Part shown: positions 54,445-64,000 of the stretch, piece by piece | How positions within the stretch are numbered: position 1 is the first letter of the stretch | Layout of the letters: every line of letters begins with the position of its first letter | Assembly: GCF_902459765.1 (NCBI RefSeq) | Contig: NZ_CABPSP010000002.1 | Location: forward strand, 186,001-250,000 | DNA from: Pandoraea anapnoica | Lineage (GTDB): Bacteria > Pseudomonadota > Gammaproteobacteria > Burkholderiales > Burkholderiaceae | Length of the DNA stretch: 64,000 bases | Direction: 5' to 3' | Made by a program: the position numbers and the translations under genes | The notes under the pieces: model-generated | What the model was told of the DNA's origin: nothing | Seen by the model: the letters and a program-made list of their open reading frames with translations, nothing else | Database searches by the model: none

Positions 54445-56865
54445 TTAGTGCTTGATGACTTCCTGCTTGCCGCTTGCGTCTGCATTCGGCGTCACAGGCG
54501 CTGCCTTGGCTTCTTCTTCCGGCAGCGGCGTCGGTGCATGCTCCAGTGCGAGTTCAAGCACCTTGTCGATCCAGCGCACCGGCACGATCTCCAGCGCGTT
54601 CTTGACCGTATCGGGAATCTCTGCGAGATCCTTCACGTTCTCTTCCGGAATCAACACGAGCTTGATGCCACCGCGATGTGCTGCGAGCAGCTTCTCCTTG
54701 AGCCCGCCGATCGGCAGCACTTCGCCGCGCAGCGTGATCTCACCGGTCATCGCGACATCCGCACGCACCGGAATCCCGGTGAGCACCGACACGAGCGCCG
54801 TTGTCATCGCAATACCGGCAGACGGACCGTCCTTCGGCGTCGCGCCTTCGGGCACGTGGATGTGGATGTCCTTCTTCTCGAACTGCTCGTCGGACACGCC
54901 GAGACGACGTGCACGCGAACGCACCACCGAGCGTGCAGCTTCGACCGACTCTTTCATCACGTCGCCGAGCGAACCCGTGCGGATGATGTTGCCCTTGCCA
55001 GGCATCAGTGCAGCTTCGATCGTCAGCAGATCGCCACCGACTTCCGTCCACGCCAGGCCCGTGACCTGACCGATCTGGTTTTCCTTCATTGCCAGACCGA
55101 AGTCGAACTTGCGCACGCCGAGGAAGTTGTCGAGATTGCCTGCGTCAACCTTGATCGACGAGCCATCGACCTTCTTGAGCAGCAACATCTTCACGACCTT
55201 GCGGCAGATCTTCGAGATTTCACGCTCAAGCGAACGCACGCCCGCTTCACGCGTGTAGTAACGAATGATGTCGCGAATCGCGGCTTCCGTCAGATCGATT
55301 TCGCCTTCCTTCAACCCATTGTTCTTCTTCTGCTTCGGCAGCAGATAACGCTGGGCGATGTTGACCTTCTCGTCTTCCGTATAACCCGACAGACGGATCA
55401 CTTCCATACGGTCGAGCAGCGGCGCCGGAATGTTCAGCGAGTTCGACGTCGCCACGAACATCACATCCGACAGATCGAAGTCGACTTCGACGTAGTGGTC
55501 CGAGAACGTGTGGTTCTGTTCCGGATCGAGCACTTCGAGCAGTGCCGAGCTCGGGTCGCCACGGAAGTCCATACCCATCTTGTCCACTTCGTCGAGCAGG
55601 AACAGCGGGTTGCGCACGGCGACCTTCGACAGGCTCTGCAAAATCTTGCCGGGCATCGAACCGATGTACGTGCGACGGTGACCGCGAATCTCGGCCTCGT
55701 CACGCACGCCGCCCAGCGCCATACGCACGAACTTTCGGTTCGTGGCACGCGCGATCGACTGACCAAGCGAGGTCTTACCCACACCGGGGGGCCCGACCAG
55801 GCACAGGATCGGCGCCTTGACCTTGTCCACGCGCTGTTGCACAGCAAGATACTCAAGGATGCGTTCCTTAACCTTCTCGAGACCGAAGTGGTCTTCGTCG
55901 AGCACCTTCTCGGCGTTCGTCAGGTCGTTGTTCACCTTGCTCTTCTTGCGCCACGGCAGGCCAACCAGCGTGTCGATGTAGTTACGCACGACGGTGGCTT
56001 CCGCCGACATCGGAGACATCAGCTTGAGCTTCTTGAGTTCGGCGTCGGCCTTCTTTTTAGCTTCCTTGGGCAGATGCGCGGCCTTGATGCGCTTCTCGAG
56101 TTCTTCGAGATCCGCACCCTCTTCGCCTTCGCCCAGTTCCTTCTGGATCGCCTTGACCTGCTCGTTCAGGTAGTACTCGCGCTGGCTCTTTTCCATCTGG
56201 CGCTTTACGCGGCCACGAATGCGCTTTTCCACCTGGAGAATGTCGATCTCGCTCTCGAGCTGCGCGAGCAAATGCTCAAGGCGCTCGATGACCGGGAACA
56301 TCTCCAGAATCTTCTGCTTCTGCTCCAGCTTGAGGGGCAGGTGTGCAGCGATGGTGTCAGCCAGACGACCCGCTTCGTCGATCCCCGACAGCGACGTCAG
56401 GATCTCCGGCGGAATCTTCTTGTTGAGCTTCACGTACTGATCGAACTGCGCCACGATCGCACGACGCAGGGCCTCGGATTCCGGCGAATTGCCGTCGTCC
56501 GGCTCAAGCGGCATGACTTCCGACGTGAACTGGGTTTCTTCTTCGTCCACACTCAGGGTGCGGGCGCGCTGAATCCCTTCGACGAGCACCTTGACGGTGC
56601 CATCGGGCAGTTTGAGCATTTGCAGGATGTTCGCCACGCAGCCGATCTCGTAGAGATCCTTGGACGTGGGCTCGTCCTTGGCCGCAGCTTTCTGCGCGAC
56701 CAGCATGATGTGCTTGCCGCCTTCCATCGCGGTTTCAAGCGCTTTAATCGATTTCGGACGCCCCACGAAAAGGGGAATCACCATGTGCGGAAACACGACC
56801 ACGTCGCGCAGAGGCAACAGGGGCAGTTGAATCGCTTCGGGCGGGAGGATTTGGGTGCCTGACAT
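54445..56865 (-). CDS. lon: ATP-dependent protease Lon
   Basis: Cytoplasmic AAA+ protease for misfolded and regulatory proteins. 806 aa. LON N-terminal domain ([20 protein letters not shown]), coiled-coil linker, AAA+ domain with Walker [36 protein letters not shown] as Walker B and [15 protein letters not shown]. The protease domain has catalytic Ser in [16 protein letters not shown] and Lys in [19 protein letters not shown] at 56865 is chosen because GGGGA stands upstream; an ATG at 56877 would add four residues. Preceded by a possible heat-shock promoter, followed by a terminator. Confidence 0.97.
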   Translation of the reverse strand: MSGTQILPPEAIQLPLLPLRDVVVFPHMVIPLFVGRPKSIKALETAMEGGKHIMLVAQKAAAKDEPTSKDLYEIGCVANILQMLKLPDGTVKVLVEGIQRARTLSVDEEETQFTSEVMPLEPDDGNSPESEALRRAIVAQFDQYVKLNKKIPPEILTSLSGIDEAGRLADTIAAHLPLKLEQKQKILEMFPVIERLEHLLAQLESEIDILQVEKRIRGRVKRQMEKSQREYYLNEQVKAIQKELGEGEEGADLEELEKRIKAAHLPKEAKKKADAELKKLKLMSPMSAEATVVRNYIDTLVGLPWRKKSKVNNDLTNAEKVLDEDHFGLEKVKERILEYLAVQQRVDKVKAPILCLVGPPGVGKTSLGQSIARATNRKFVRMALGGVRDEAEIRGHRRTYIGSMPGKILQSLSKVAVRNPLFLLDEVDKMGMDFRGDPSSALLEVLDPEQNHTFSDHYVEVDFDLSDVMFVATSNSLNIPAPLLDRMEVIRLSGYTEDEKVNIAQRYLLPKQKKNNGLKEGEIDLTEAAIRDIIRYYTREAGVRSLEREISKICRKVVKMLLLKKVDGSSIKVDAGNLDNFLGVRKFDFGLAMKENQIGQVTGLAWTEVGGDLLTIEAALMPGKGNIIRTGSLGDVMKESVEAARSVVRSRARRLGVSDEQFEKKDIHIHVPEGATPKDGPSAGIAMTTALVSVLTGIPVRADVAMTGEITLRGEVLPIGGLKEKLLAAHRGGIKLVLIPEENVKDLAEIPDTVKNALEIVPVRWIDKVLELALEHAPTPLPEEEAKAAPVTPNADASGKQEVIKH

Positions 56866-56903
56866 CTCGTTCCCCATATTTAACGATACCGTTGTGTTCC
56901 AGC

Positions 56904-56932
56904 TAATTGAGGCCGCCGGCGAGAATTACAAG
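56904..56932 (-). promoter_or_regulatory. Candidate sigma-32 promoter of lon
   Basis: On the minus strand CTTGTAA (plus 56926-56932) and CCTCAATTA (plus 56904-56912) with a 13-base spacer partly match the heat-shock consensus CTTGAAA/CCCCATNT. The position, 39 bases before the lon start, suits a promoter. The match is imperfect. Confidence 0.4.
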
Positions 56933-57002
56933 AGGCTGGGAAAGCCCTTTCGCCAACAAGTTGCACCACTCGGGGTTTCATTGCCCGTGGCACTAGTATG
57001 AA

Positions 57003-57038
57003 GGAAAAAAAGCCGTCCATGTTTCCACGAACGGCTTG
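57003..57038 (-). terminator. Terminator after clpX
   Basis: Stem AAGCCGT/ACGGCTT (57011-57017 with 57032-57038), 14-base loop with partial inner pairing, followed by T-run on the minus strand. It lies 22 bases past the clpX stop. Confidence 0.8.
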
Positions 57039-57059
57039 GGGCAGCGCTAAGTTGACCGT

Positions 57060-58340
57060 TCAATTGGAGCCGGCAACCTTGGGCGACTCCTGATAGATCA
57101 AAAGCGGCTTTCCGTCGCCGCTGATGGCGTTTTCATCAAGGATGACCTTGGTCACGCCCTTAAGCGACGGCAACTCGTACATGACTTCCAGCAAGGCCTG
57201 CTCGATGATCGAACGCAGGCCGCGCGCACCCGTCTTGCGCTTGATCGCCTTGCGCGCCACGGCGTGCATGGCGGCCGGGCGAATCTCCAGCTCGACGCCT
57301 TCCATCAAGAACAGGCGCTGATACTGTTTGACCAGCGCGTTCTTCGGCTCGATCAGGATCGTGACCAGCGCGTCTTCGTCAAGCTTACCCAACGTGGCAA
57401 CCACCGGCAGACGACCGATCAGTTCCGGGATCAGACCGAATTTGATCAGATCTTCAGGCTCGACGTCGCGCAACAATTCGCCCGCGTCGCGCTCTTCACC
57501 CGTTTTGACCGTTGCGCCGAAGCCGATCCCCGTCTTTTCCGTACGGTTCATGATGATCTTTTCGAGACCATCGAACGCGCCGCCGCAAATGAAGAGGATG
57601 TTCGTCGTATCGACCTGGATGAAATCCTGGTTGGGATGCTTGCGACCGCCCTGCGGCGGCACCGACGCCATCGTGCCTTCGACCAGCTTGAGCAGCGCCT
57701 GCTGCACGCCTTCGCCCGACACGTCGCGCGTAATCGACGGGTTGTCCGACTTACGGCTGATCTTGTCGATTTCGTCGATGTAGACAATGCCCTTCTGCGC
57801 CTGCTCGATCTCGTAATTGCAGTTCTGCAGGAGCTTCTGGATGATGTTTTCGACGTCTTCACCCACATAACCGGCTTCGGTCAGCGTGGTGGCGTCGGCA
57901 ATCACGAAAGGCACATTGAGCAGACGCGCGAGCGTCTGCGCGAGCAGCGTCTTGCCCGAGCCGGTCGGCCCGATCAGCAGGATGTTGCTCTTGGAAAGTT
58001 CGACCTCGTCGCGCTTGTCGCCGAGGTGCTTCAATCGCTTGTAATGGTTGTAGACCGCAACGGCCAAAATCTTCTTGGCCCGGTCCTGACCGATCACATA
58101 TTGATCGAGACTCTCGCGAATTTCCTGCGGGGACGGCAGATCGGACTTGGCGCCGCTGCCGCTCTCGTCGTCAGCTGCTGCGGCCTCGTCGCGAATAATC
58201 TCGTTGCACAGATCAATGCACTCGTCGCAAATGAACACGGACGGACCTGCGATGAGCTTCTTGACCTCGTGCTGGCTCTTTCCGCAGAAGGAGCAGTAGA
58301 GCAGCTTTTCGCCGTTGGAAGTGCTTTTTTTATCCACCAT
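57060..58340 (-). CDS. clpX: ATP-dependent Clp protease ATP-binding subunit ClpX
   Basis: Unfoldase that feeds ClpP. 426 aa. N-terminal C4 zinc finger ([20 protein letters not shown] and [12 protein letters not shown]), Walker [34 protein letters not shown] as Walker B, pore loop [16 protein letters not shown], and the IGF-type ClpP-contact loop seen as TGIGFGATV. Sensor and [20 protein letters not shown] near the end are standard. It lies 236 bases after clpP; a terminator follows. Confidence 0.97.
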   Translation of the reverse strand: MVDKKSTSNGEKLLYCSFCGKSQHEVKKLIAGPSVFICDECIDLCNEIIRDEAAAADDESGSGAKSDLPSPQEIRESLDQYVIGQDRAKKILAVAVYNHYKRLKHLGDKRDEVELSKSNILLIGPTGSGKTLLAQTLARLLNVPFVIADATTLTEAGYVGEDVENIIQKLLQNCNYEIEQAQKGIVYIDEIDKISRKSDNPSITRDVSGEGVQQALLKLVEGTMASVPPQGGRKHPNQDFIQVDTTNILFICGGAFDGLEKIIMNRTEKTGIGFGATVKTGEERDAGELLRDVEPEDLIKFGLIPELIGRLPVVATLGKLDEDALVTILIEPKNALVKQYQRLFLMEGVELEIRPAAMHAVARKAIKRKTGARGLRSIIEQALLEVMYELPSLKGVTKVILDENAISGDGKPLLIYQESPKVAGSN

Positions 58341-58576
58341 ATCTGTGTCAGCCTGCTAGCAATTTGCGCCCCGGTCGTCCCCCGCCGGGGGCGGCAAACG
58401 CGGCATACGTGAATTCCATTGTAACGCCATGCTGTACGAGCGTGTGGCCCACTCGCGACAGCCATAAATTCCCTTTAACGACAAAGACTTGGCGCGATCA
58501 CCCAGCTTCCCGAATCGAAAATGCCTGGTGTCGCGCCAACGATTTTGCCGTCAGGCGCCCCGTCTTCGAGTCCGAA

Positions 58577-59233
58577 TCAGGGACGCTTTTGGAGCACGCG
58601 ATCGATCAAACCGTACTCGACGGCATCGGCGGCGGACTTGAAGTTGTCGCGGTCGGTGTCGCGTGCGATCACTTCGAGATCCTGCCCGGTGTTCTGCGCC
58701 AGCAGACGATTCAACCGGTCCTTGAGCAGCAGGATTTCCTTGGCGTGAATCTCGATGTCCGACGCCTGACCACGGGCGCCGCCCAGCGGCTGGTGAATCA
58801 TGATGCGTGCGTTCGGCAGAGCAAAACGCTTGCCCTTCTCACCGGCAGCCAGCAGGAAAGCCCCCATGCTCGCAGCCATGCCGAGGCACAGCGTCGAGAC
58901 CGCAGGTTTGACGAACTGCATCGTGTCGTAAATCGCCAGGCCTGCCGAGACGGAACCGCCCGGCGAGTTGATGTACATCGAGATTTCCTTATCCGGATTT
59001 TCGCTCTCGAGGAACAGCAATTGGGCGACGACGAGGTTGGCGCTTTGGTCGTTGACCTCGCCAACCATGAAAATGATGCGCTCTTTGAGGAGTCGCGAAT
59101 AAATATCGTAAGCGCGCTCACCACGACCACTTTGCTCGACGACCATCGGCACGAGGCCAAGGCCTTGCGTATCGAGAGCGGAGTTGTGCGTCTGGGAGGC
59201 GAGTTGGGCGAGCAATTCGGAACGGGTAATCAT
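58577..59233 (-). CDS. clpP: ATP-dependent Clp protease proteolytic subunit ClpP
   Basis: Tetradecameric serine protease barrel, 218 aa. Catalytic triad S122 ([14 protein letters not shown]), H147 ([14 protein letters not shown]) and D196 (RDTDRDNF) is complete. [14 protein letters not shown]-type hydrophobic patch binds ClpX. An N-terminal propeptide of about 20 residues is expected to be removed. Lies between tig and clpX, the standard order; a hairpin sits in the 122-base gap after tig. Confidence 0.97.
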   Translation of the reverse strand: MITRSELLAQLASQTHNSALDTQGLGLVPMVVEQSGRGERAYDIYSRLLKERIIFMVGEVNDQSANLVVAQLLFLESENPDKEISMYINSPGGSVSAGLAIYDTMQFVKPAVSTLCLGMAASMGAFLLAAGEKGKRFALPNARIMIHQPLGGARGQASDIEIHAKEILLLKDRLNRLLAQNTGQDLEVIARDTDRDNFKSAADAVEYGLIDRVLQKRP

Positions 59234-59297
59234 ATCGGTTCGACCCTTCTATCGAGATGGTTTTGCGCGCCGCAGGGAGGAAGCCCGAAGGCCATTT

Positions 59298-59334
59298 GGA
59301 AAAGAACCGCCACGGCCTTGCGGCCGCGGCGGTT
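59298..59334 (-). terminator. Hairpin between tig and clpP (partial terminator?)
   Basis: Long stem AACCGCC-x2-GGCC / GGCC-x2-GGCGGTT (59305-59317 with 59322-59334) followed on the minus strand by CTTTTCC. It lies 21 bases past the tig stop. It could end most tig transcripts or act as a processing site within a tig-clpP transcript. Confidence 0.6.
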
Positions 59335-59355
59335 CAGTCGGTCGTGTCGCGCCGA

Positions 59356-60696
59356 TTAGGCTTGCGTGTTGCCAGCCAGCTCTTCGAAGCTAACTTGCTT
59401 GTCGGTCACCTTGGCCTTGCCAAGGACGAACTCGACCACGTTGTTCTCGACGACGAAACCTTCCATTTCCGCCATGCGCTGCTGATCGCCATAGTACCAG
59501 CGGACGACTTCTTGCGGGTCTTCGTAGCTCTTCGCGAACTCTTCGACTTCGGCTTTGATCTGGTCCGGCTTCGCTTGCAGGTCGTTTTGCTTGACCAGCT
59601 CGGCCAGGATCAGACCCAGCTTCACGCGACGTTCGGCTTGTTCCTTGAACATTTCAGCCGGGATCGGCACGTTGCCGGCGTTCGGCACACCGCGCTGCGC
59701 GAGGTCCTGACGGGCCATCGCCACGAGGCGCTCCTGATCCTGTTCGATCAGCGCGTTCGGCACGTCGAGTTCCGACACCGAGATCAGAGCGTTCATGACC
59801 TGATCCTTGAGAAGCGCCTGCGTGCGACGCTTCACTTCGCGCGACAGGTTTTCCTTGATGTCGGCGCGCATCTTTTCGATGCTGCCGTCGGCGATGCCGA
59901 GCGACTTGGCGAATTCGGCGTCGACTTCCGGCAGGTGCGCCCACTCAACCTTCTTGAGCGTGACGGTGAACGTGGCGGTCTTACCGGCCACTTCCTTGCC
60001 GTGATACTCGTCAGGGAACTTGAGTTCGAATTCCTTCGCTTCGCCGACCTTCAGGCCCAGCGTTGCCTTTTCGAATTCCGGAAGCATGCGGCCTTCGCCC
60101 AGCACGAACACGAAGTCTTCGGCGCTGCCGCCTGCGAACACTTCACCGTCGATCTTGCCGACGAAGTCGACCGTCACGCGGTCGCCGTCCTTGGCTTCGA
60201 CCGAGCCGCCGTCGCCATGGGCGCCGGCTTCGCCGCGCACGTGGTAGTGCACGCGCTGCTTGCGCAGAATGTCGATGGTGCGATCGATCTCGGCTTCCGA
60301 AACATCGGTCGTGGTGCGGCTGACTTCAGCCGTGGCCAGATCGCCGATTTTCACTTCCGGATAGACTTCGAACGTGGCGTCGAAAGCGTATTCGGTCTCG
60401 GCGGCGTCGGCCTTCGGCGCGAAACGCGGCTGACCGGCCACACGCAGGTCCTGGTCCTTGCTGACTTCGAAGAATTGCTGGCCAACCTTGTCGCTGACGA
60501 CTTCGGCTTCGACCTGACCACCGTACTGCTGGGTGACCATCTTCAGGGGCACCTTGCCCGGACGGAAGCCCGGCATGCGAACCGTCTTCGACAGTCGCTG
60601 AATGCGCGTCGCGACTTCTTTTTCGACGTCCTGCTTGAGCAGGGTGATGGTAAAGCGACGCTCGAGCTTGCCGAGGTTTTCAACAGCGATAGTCAT
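59356..60696 (-). CDS. tig: Trigger factor (ribosome-associated chaperone)
   Basis: 446-aa chaperone and prolyl isomerase at the ribosome exit. The ribosome-binding signature region [20 protein letters not shown] (around residues 34-53) is intact. An FKBP-type PPIase domain spans about 160-245 ([40 protein letters not shown]), and the helical C-terminal chaperone domain follows to the end. First gene of the tig-clpP-clpX cluster. An ATG at 60696 with GAGGATATTC upstream. Confidence 0.97.
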   Translation of the reverse strand: MTIAVENLGKLERRFTITLLKQDVEKEVATRIQRLSKTVRMPGFRPGKVPLKMVTQQYGGQVEAEVVSDKVGQQFFEVSKDQDLRVAGQPRFAPKADAAETEYAFDATFEVYPEVKIGDLATAEVSRTTTDVSEAEIDRTIDILRKQRVHYHVRGEAGAHGDGGSVEAKDGDRVTVDFVGKIDGEVFAGGSAEDFVFVLGEGRMLPEFEKATLGLKVGEAKEFELKFPDEYHGKEVAGKTATFTVTLKKVEWAHLPEVDAEFAKSLGIADGSIEKMRADIKENLSREVKRRTQALLKDQVMNALISVSELDVPNALIEQDQERLVAMARQDLAQRGVPNAGNVPIPAEMFKEQAERRVKLGLILAELVKQNDLQAKPDQIKAEVEEFAKSYEDPQEVVRWYYGDQQRMAEMEGFVVENNVVEFVLGKAKVTDKQVSFEELAGNTQA

Positions 60697-61135
60697 GAGG
60701 ATATTCGTCCATCCAGAGGGTCGTTCTGTGTTGCGGCGAGGGAATGCCGCAAGCGGACCCTGTCAGTTAATCAACCTTGGGCCGGAACCGACGATGCGAC
60801 GCCGGCTTCCCTCCGCACCCGACAAATCGGGTTAGCGCCAAAACGGTCTTGCACACAAAGCGGAACATTTTAGCAAACTATTGTCCCGCCTCCAGACTTT
60901 CCGGCTGGAAAGCACCGAAATCAGACCTTTCTACCTTTCCCGAAGTTCTACGTCCCGAAATGCGCCACCCCCGCCCAAACGCAGATTAGAGGACGGCACC
61001 CACAAAAAGCGCTTGGGGGACGTCGGCTTACCGCCTAGGATTCAATCGAACGTTTGAATGAAACATCGGTTCCTGACGAAGGTGCGACGTTGTGCCGTCC
61101 TTGGGTCCGTCCCCGGAAAACACAGGAGGTTCGTC
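60697..61135. other. Divergent intergenic region between tig and the PsrA-like gene
   Basis: 439 bases without a supported gene. On the minus strand an extended -10 TGCTAAAAT (plus 60867-60875) could drive tig. On the right is a 20-bp imperfect palindrome (61040-61059), a likely operator for the TetR-type gene, and AGGAGG at 61124-61129. An open frame running through the palindrome from an ATG at 61058 is not used, since the GTG at 61136 has the ribosome site. Confidence 0.55.
61040..61059. promoter_or_regulatory. Palindromic operator of the PsrA-like regulator
   Basis: ATTCAATCGAACGTTTGAAT is a 20-bp inverted repeat matching its own reverse complement at 16 of 20 positions, with arms ATTCAA/TTGAAT. 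TTTGAA-type and CAAAC/GTTTG arms are features of PsrA/FadR-TetR operators. It lies 76 bases before the regulator start, fitting autorepression. Confidence 0.6.
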
Positions 61136-61960
61136 GTGAGTCCTCGCGTCTCGGTCGGCCGTCAAGCCGGCGACACCAAACTGCGCATTCTCGATGCGGC
61201 AGAAGACCTGTTCATCGAATTCGGCTACGAAGCCATGTCTCTGCGCCAGATCACCTCGCGTGCCGAGGTCAATCTGGCGGCCGTCAACTATCACTTCGGC
61301 AGCAAGGAAACCCTGCTCCAGGCGATGCTCTCGCGTCGGCTGGACCGACTAAACGACGAACGCCTCGCCCTGCTCACCCGCGCCGAGGCCACATGGCCGG
61401 CCGCAAAGCTGACGTGCGAACACGTGCTGGGCGCCATGTTCATACCGGCCCTCGCTATTTCCCATCATCGCGACATCGGCGGCCCCGCATTCCTGCGGTT
61501 GCTCGGACGCGTCTACGCCGACCCCTCGCCCTTCATCCGCGACTATCTGCAACAGCATTACGCGCCGGTCTTCGAGCGCTTCTTCGAAGCCTTCGCGCGC
61601 GCGTTGCCGGAGTTACCGCGTCAGGAACTCGGCTGGCGTCTGCACTTCGCGTTGCAGGCACTCTCCGGCGTGCTCGCCAGCAGCGACACCTCCCGCCTGA
61701 TCGATACGTTCGCGCAGGGACAGCCAATGGGCGACCTGCAAGTCGTGGCGCGCCTGACCGCACTCATGGTCGCCGCACTCAAAGCCCCGATGCCCGGCGA
61801 CGAGCAACTGGCGAGCTTCGCTGCCGTTTTCGCGCTGGCGAAAGACGCCGACGTCACCCCGCCGCGCGAAGCCGGACAGGCGTCCGGACACACGGGATCA
61901 CAGACGCACGACGACGGCCCGGAATCGAGCGCCAGCGACCGCTCGCTCGCGAACGCCTGA
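61136..61960 (+). CDS. TetR family regulator, PsrA-like (fatty acid metabolism)
   Basis: 274-aa repressor. N-terminal helix-turn-helix at about residues 12-60 with SLRQITSRAEVNLAAVNYHF and GSKETLLQAMLSR. From memory this closely resembles P. aeruginosa PsrA (ITSKAGVNLAAVNYHFGSK), and the ligand domain shows the same FLRLLGRVYADPSPFIRDYL and LGWRLHFALQALSG features. PsrA-type proteins sense long-chain fatty acids or acyl-CoA and control beta-oxidation. The start is a GTG at 61136 with AGGAGG six bases upstream. A 40-residue polar tail, rich in Ser/Asp/Gly, is longer than in PsrA. fadE follows. Confidence 0.87.
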   Translation: MSPRVSVGRQAGDTKLRILDAAEDLFIEFGYEAMSLRQITSRAEVNLAAVNYHFGSKETLLQAMLSRRLDRLNDERLALLTRAEATWPAAKLTCEHVLGAMFIPALAISHHRDIGGPAFLRLLGRVYADPSPFIRDYLQQHYAPVFERFFEAFARALPELPRQELGWRLHFALQALSGVLASSDTSRLIDTFAQGQPMGDLQVVARLTALMVAALKAPMPGDEQLASFAAVFALAKDADVTPPREAGQASGHTGSQTHDDGPESSASDRSLANA

Positions 61961-62317
61961 CGTAGCACGTATTCGGCAACTGCTCGGCCGCACAAGGGGC
62001 CGCGCAGGCCGTTGCACCTTGCGCTTGCGGTATCAATCGACTAACCCATAACGCGCTCTGGACGGCCGTCGGCTTTCCATCGCGTGATGGTTTTAGGTTT
62101 CGACGCTTTACTCGAATTCCCGGCGCACCATTACATCGCCGAACGATCCAACAACAACGCCGTCACCGAATCCTACTGCGCACAACGCCAGCGAAGATCG
62201 ACAGACGGCACGAGGACGACAGCCCCGGCGCTGCGTGCGCCTCTCGGGGCGCACGGCCAGCGCGAAGGCAGGCCATCTGGCGCCGGCCGGGGAGCTGAAC
62301 CCGAAGGGAGGAGAAAA
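61961..62317. other. Intergenic region upstream of fadE
   Basis: 357 bases with no supported gene or RNA. It includes GC-rich stretches, no clear second copy of the palindromic operator, and a strong ribosome site GGGAGGAG at 62306-62313. A promoter for fadE probably lies here but I cannot point to it. Confidence 0.4.
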
Positions 62318-64000
62318 ATGATGGTCTTATGGATTCTCGCGTTTGTCGTGGGCGTCACCGCCCTGCTTTTCTATCGTGCGCACGCCTGGCAATGGCTGAT
62401 CGCCACCGTCCTGTGGGTGGGCGCAGGCATCTCGCTCGGACTGACGGGAACGGTCGCGACAGCGATTCTCGCCGTCGTACTCATCCTCCCCGCTTTGATT
62501 CTCAGCATCGGCCCGCTGCGCCGCGCGTGGGTCACTGCGCCGATGCTCGCCAAGTTCCGGTCGATCATGCCGGAAATGTCGGATACCGAAAAAGATGCCA
62601 TTGAAGCCGGTACCGTCTGGTGGGATGCCGACCTGTTCTCCGGCCGCCCCGACTGGGACAAATTCAGCGCCATGCCCGCCCCCGCCCTGTCGGCCGACGA
62701 GCAGGCGTTCATGGACAATCAGGTCGAGCATCTTTGCGATCTGTCGAACGACTGGGAAAGCACGCAAGTCTGGCAGGATCTGCCGCCCAAAGCCTGGCAA
62801 TACGCAAAGGATGCTGGGTTTCTCGGCATGATCATTCCGAAGCGTTACGGCGGTCTCGAATTCTCGGCCTACGCGCACTCGCAAGTGGTGATGAAGCTGG
62901 CGTCCCGCTGTTCCGCTGCGGCTGTTTCGGTGATGGTGCCGAACTCGCTCGGCCCGGCCGAACTGCTGTTGCACTACGGCACCGAGGACCAGAAGAACTA
63001 CTACCTCCCCCGTCTCGCGAAGGGCGAAGAAATCCCCTGCTTCGCGCTGACAAGCCCCTATGCGGGCTCGGACGCCGCCGCCATTCCCGACATCGGCATC
63101 GTCTGCCGCGGCGTGTATGAGGGCCGCGAAACTCTCGGCTTTCGCGTCACCTGGAACAAGCGCTACATCACGCTCGGCCCCATCGCTACGGTGCTCGGCC
63201 TCGCGTTCCGCGCCCTCGACCCCGACCACCTGCTGGGCGACGACGAGGAGCCCGGCATCACCTGCGCACTGATTCCGACGAAGCACCCGGGCGTCGTGAT
63301 CGGTCGTCGTCACTGGCCGCTGAATGCCGTCTTCCAGAACGGCCCGAACTCGGGCAAGGACGTCTTCATCCCGCTCGACTGGGTGATCGGCGGACAGGCA
63401 CAAGTCGGCAAGGGTTGGCGGATGCTGATGGAATGTCTGGCCGCAGGCCGCGCGATTTCGTTGCCGTCGTCGAACGTCGGTTACTCGAAGATCGCCGTGC
63501 GCGCGACCGGCGCGTATGCGTCCGTGCGTCGCCAGTTCCGCACACCGATCGGTAAATTCGAAGGGGTACAGGAAGCGCTCGCGCGCATGGCCGGTAACCT
63601 CTACGCGATGGACGCTGCGCGTCGCATGGCGGCATTGGCCGTCGACCTCGGCGAAAAGCCCTCGGTGATCTCGGCCATCGCGAAGTATCACGTGACCGAG
63701 CGCGCTCGCAAGGTGGTGAACGATGGCATGGACGTCGTCGCTGGCAAGGGCATCTGCATGGGCCCGAACAACTTCCTTGCCCGCGCCTACCAGCAGATTC
63801 CCGTGTCGATCACAGTAGAAGGCGCAAACATCATGACGCGCTGCCTGATGATCTTCGGTCAGGGCGCGATCCGCTGCCATCCGTACGTGCTCAAGGAGCT
63901 GGCCGCCGCGCAGACGTCAGACCATACCGCCGCCCTGCGCGCCTTCGACGACGCCCTATTCGGCCACCTGACGTTCGTCACGAGCAACATCGTGCGCGGC
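62318..64000 (+). CDS. fadE: Acyl-CoA dehydrogenase FadE (partial, 3' end outside window)
   Basis: First step of fatty-acid beta-oxidation: acyl-CoA to trans-2-enoyl-CoA, with FAD. The 561 codons present are the N-terminal two-thirds of a roughly 820-residue FadE-type enzyme. Two N-terminal transmembrane segments (VLWILAFVVGVTALLFY, and LTGTVATAILAVVLILPALI) anchor it to the membrane, as in E. coli FadE. Core dehydrogenase segments: GFLGMIIPKRYGGLEFSAYA, LTSPYAGSDAAAIPDIG, TWNKRYITLGPIATVLGLAF and ITVEGANIMTRCLMIFGQGA. The ATG at 62318 follows GGGAGGAG. The adjacent PsrA-like regulator likely controls it. Frame is open to the last base. Confidence 0.95.
   Translation, partial: MMVLWILAFVVGVTALLFYRAHAWQWLIATVLWVGAGISLGLTGTVATAILAVVLILPALILSIGPLRRAWVTAPMLAKFRSIMPEMSDTEKDAIEAGTVWWDADLFSGRPDWDKFSAMPAPALSADEQAFMDNQVEHLCDLSNDWESTQVWQDLPPKAWQYAKDAGFLGMIIPKRYGGLEFSAYAHSQVVMKLASRCSAAAVSVMVPNSLGPAELLLHYGTEDQKNYYLPRLAKGEEIPCFALTSPYAGSDAAAIPDIGIVCRGVYEGRETLGFRVTWNKRYITLGPIATVLGLAFRALDPDHLLGDDEEPGITCALIPTKHPGVVIGRRHWPLNAVFQNGPNSGKDVFIPLDWVIGGQAQVGKGWRMLMECLAAGRAISLPSSNVGYSKIAVRATGAYASVRRQFRTPIGKFEGVQEALARMAGNLYAMDAARRMAALAVDLGEKPSVISAIAKYHVTERARKVVNDGMDVVAGKGICMGPNNFLARAYQQIPVSITVEGANIMTRCLMIFGQGAIRCHPYVLKELAAAQTSDHTAALRAFDDALFGHLTFVTSNIVRG

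Noticed and set aside
54448-56862. An 804-codon open frame antisense to the whole of lon
   Set aside because: It is the reverse frame of a conserved gene in GC-rich DNA, with an Arg/His/Leu-rich product and no domain. Codon bias explains it.
61058-61135. Upstream ATG start for the PsrA-like regulator
   Set aside because: It overlaps the palindromic operator, while the GTG at 61136 has AGGAGG at ideal spacing and begins next to the conserved domain.

Overview
The window is chromosomal DNA of a GC-rich betaproteobacterium. Gene content, gene order (tig-clpP-clpX-lon-hupB-tRNA-ppiD; mltG-tmk-holB-tatD; ygfZ-DUF4936-NRDE) and protein style point to Burkholderiales, family Burkholderiaceae, and most likely Pandoraea or a close relative. 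This placement is an inference from recognised families and was not checked against a database. Almost all of the window is core housekeeping and metabolic genes. I see no insertion sequence, prophage, CRISPR array or integration site.

Layout. 1-2344: polar amino-acid ABC transporter (ATPase cut by the window edge, permease, binding protein). 2482-4993: stand-alone acetolactate synthase, divergent from an Lrp/AsnC regulator. 5197-6461: exported peroxiredoxin and a hemolysin III-type membrane protein. 6482-10137: soluble hybrid histidine kinase divergent from a chemoreceptor with a sigma-28 type promoter. 10224-13254: acylphosphatase and a Fur-box-preceded PepSY/flavodoxin/FNR membrane reductase. 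13643-16834: otsB-otsA trehalose synthesis and a crotonase. 16897-21356 (minus): mltG, tmk, holB, tatD and an ankyrin lipoprotein. 21542-23836: ygfZ, a DUF4936 gene and an NRDE-family gene. 23902-28313 (minus): quinone-reductase-like dehydrogenase, hotdog thioesterase, nicotinamidase and a bifunctional beta-oxidation enzyme. 28405-34023 (minus): a livHMGF-type ABC cassette without a binding protein, and an acyl-CoA ligase. 34288-38784: selO, msrB, an OB-fold periplasmic protein, yciB, bolA and a parvulin. 38902-40494: a large secreted protein built of two copies of one cysteine-rich unit. 40703-44734: purL. 45000-50044: dadA, nnr, pgi. 50174-51578: ybbA-type ATPase and tesA, diverging from one shared CATG. 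51648-60696 (minus): ppiD, tRNA-Asp, tRNA-Val, hupB, lon, clpX, clpP, tig. 61136-64000: a PsrA-like TetR regulator behind a palindromic operator, then fadE, cut by the window end.

How it fits together. Several blocks serve fatty-acid or acyl-CoA catabolism (psrA-like regulator plus fadE, bifunctional Fad enzyme, acyl-CoA ligase, crotonase, thioesterase). The 51-61 kb block is the protein quality-control cluster. selO, msrB and the exported peroxiredoxin deal with oxidative damage. The least ordinary items are the internally duplicated secreted protein, the leader of yciB with two mutually exclusive hairpins, and the regulatory palindromes and repeats upstream of the PsrA-like regulator, otsB and purL/dadA.
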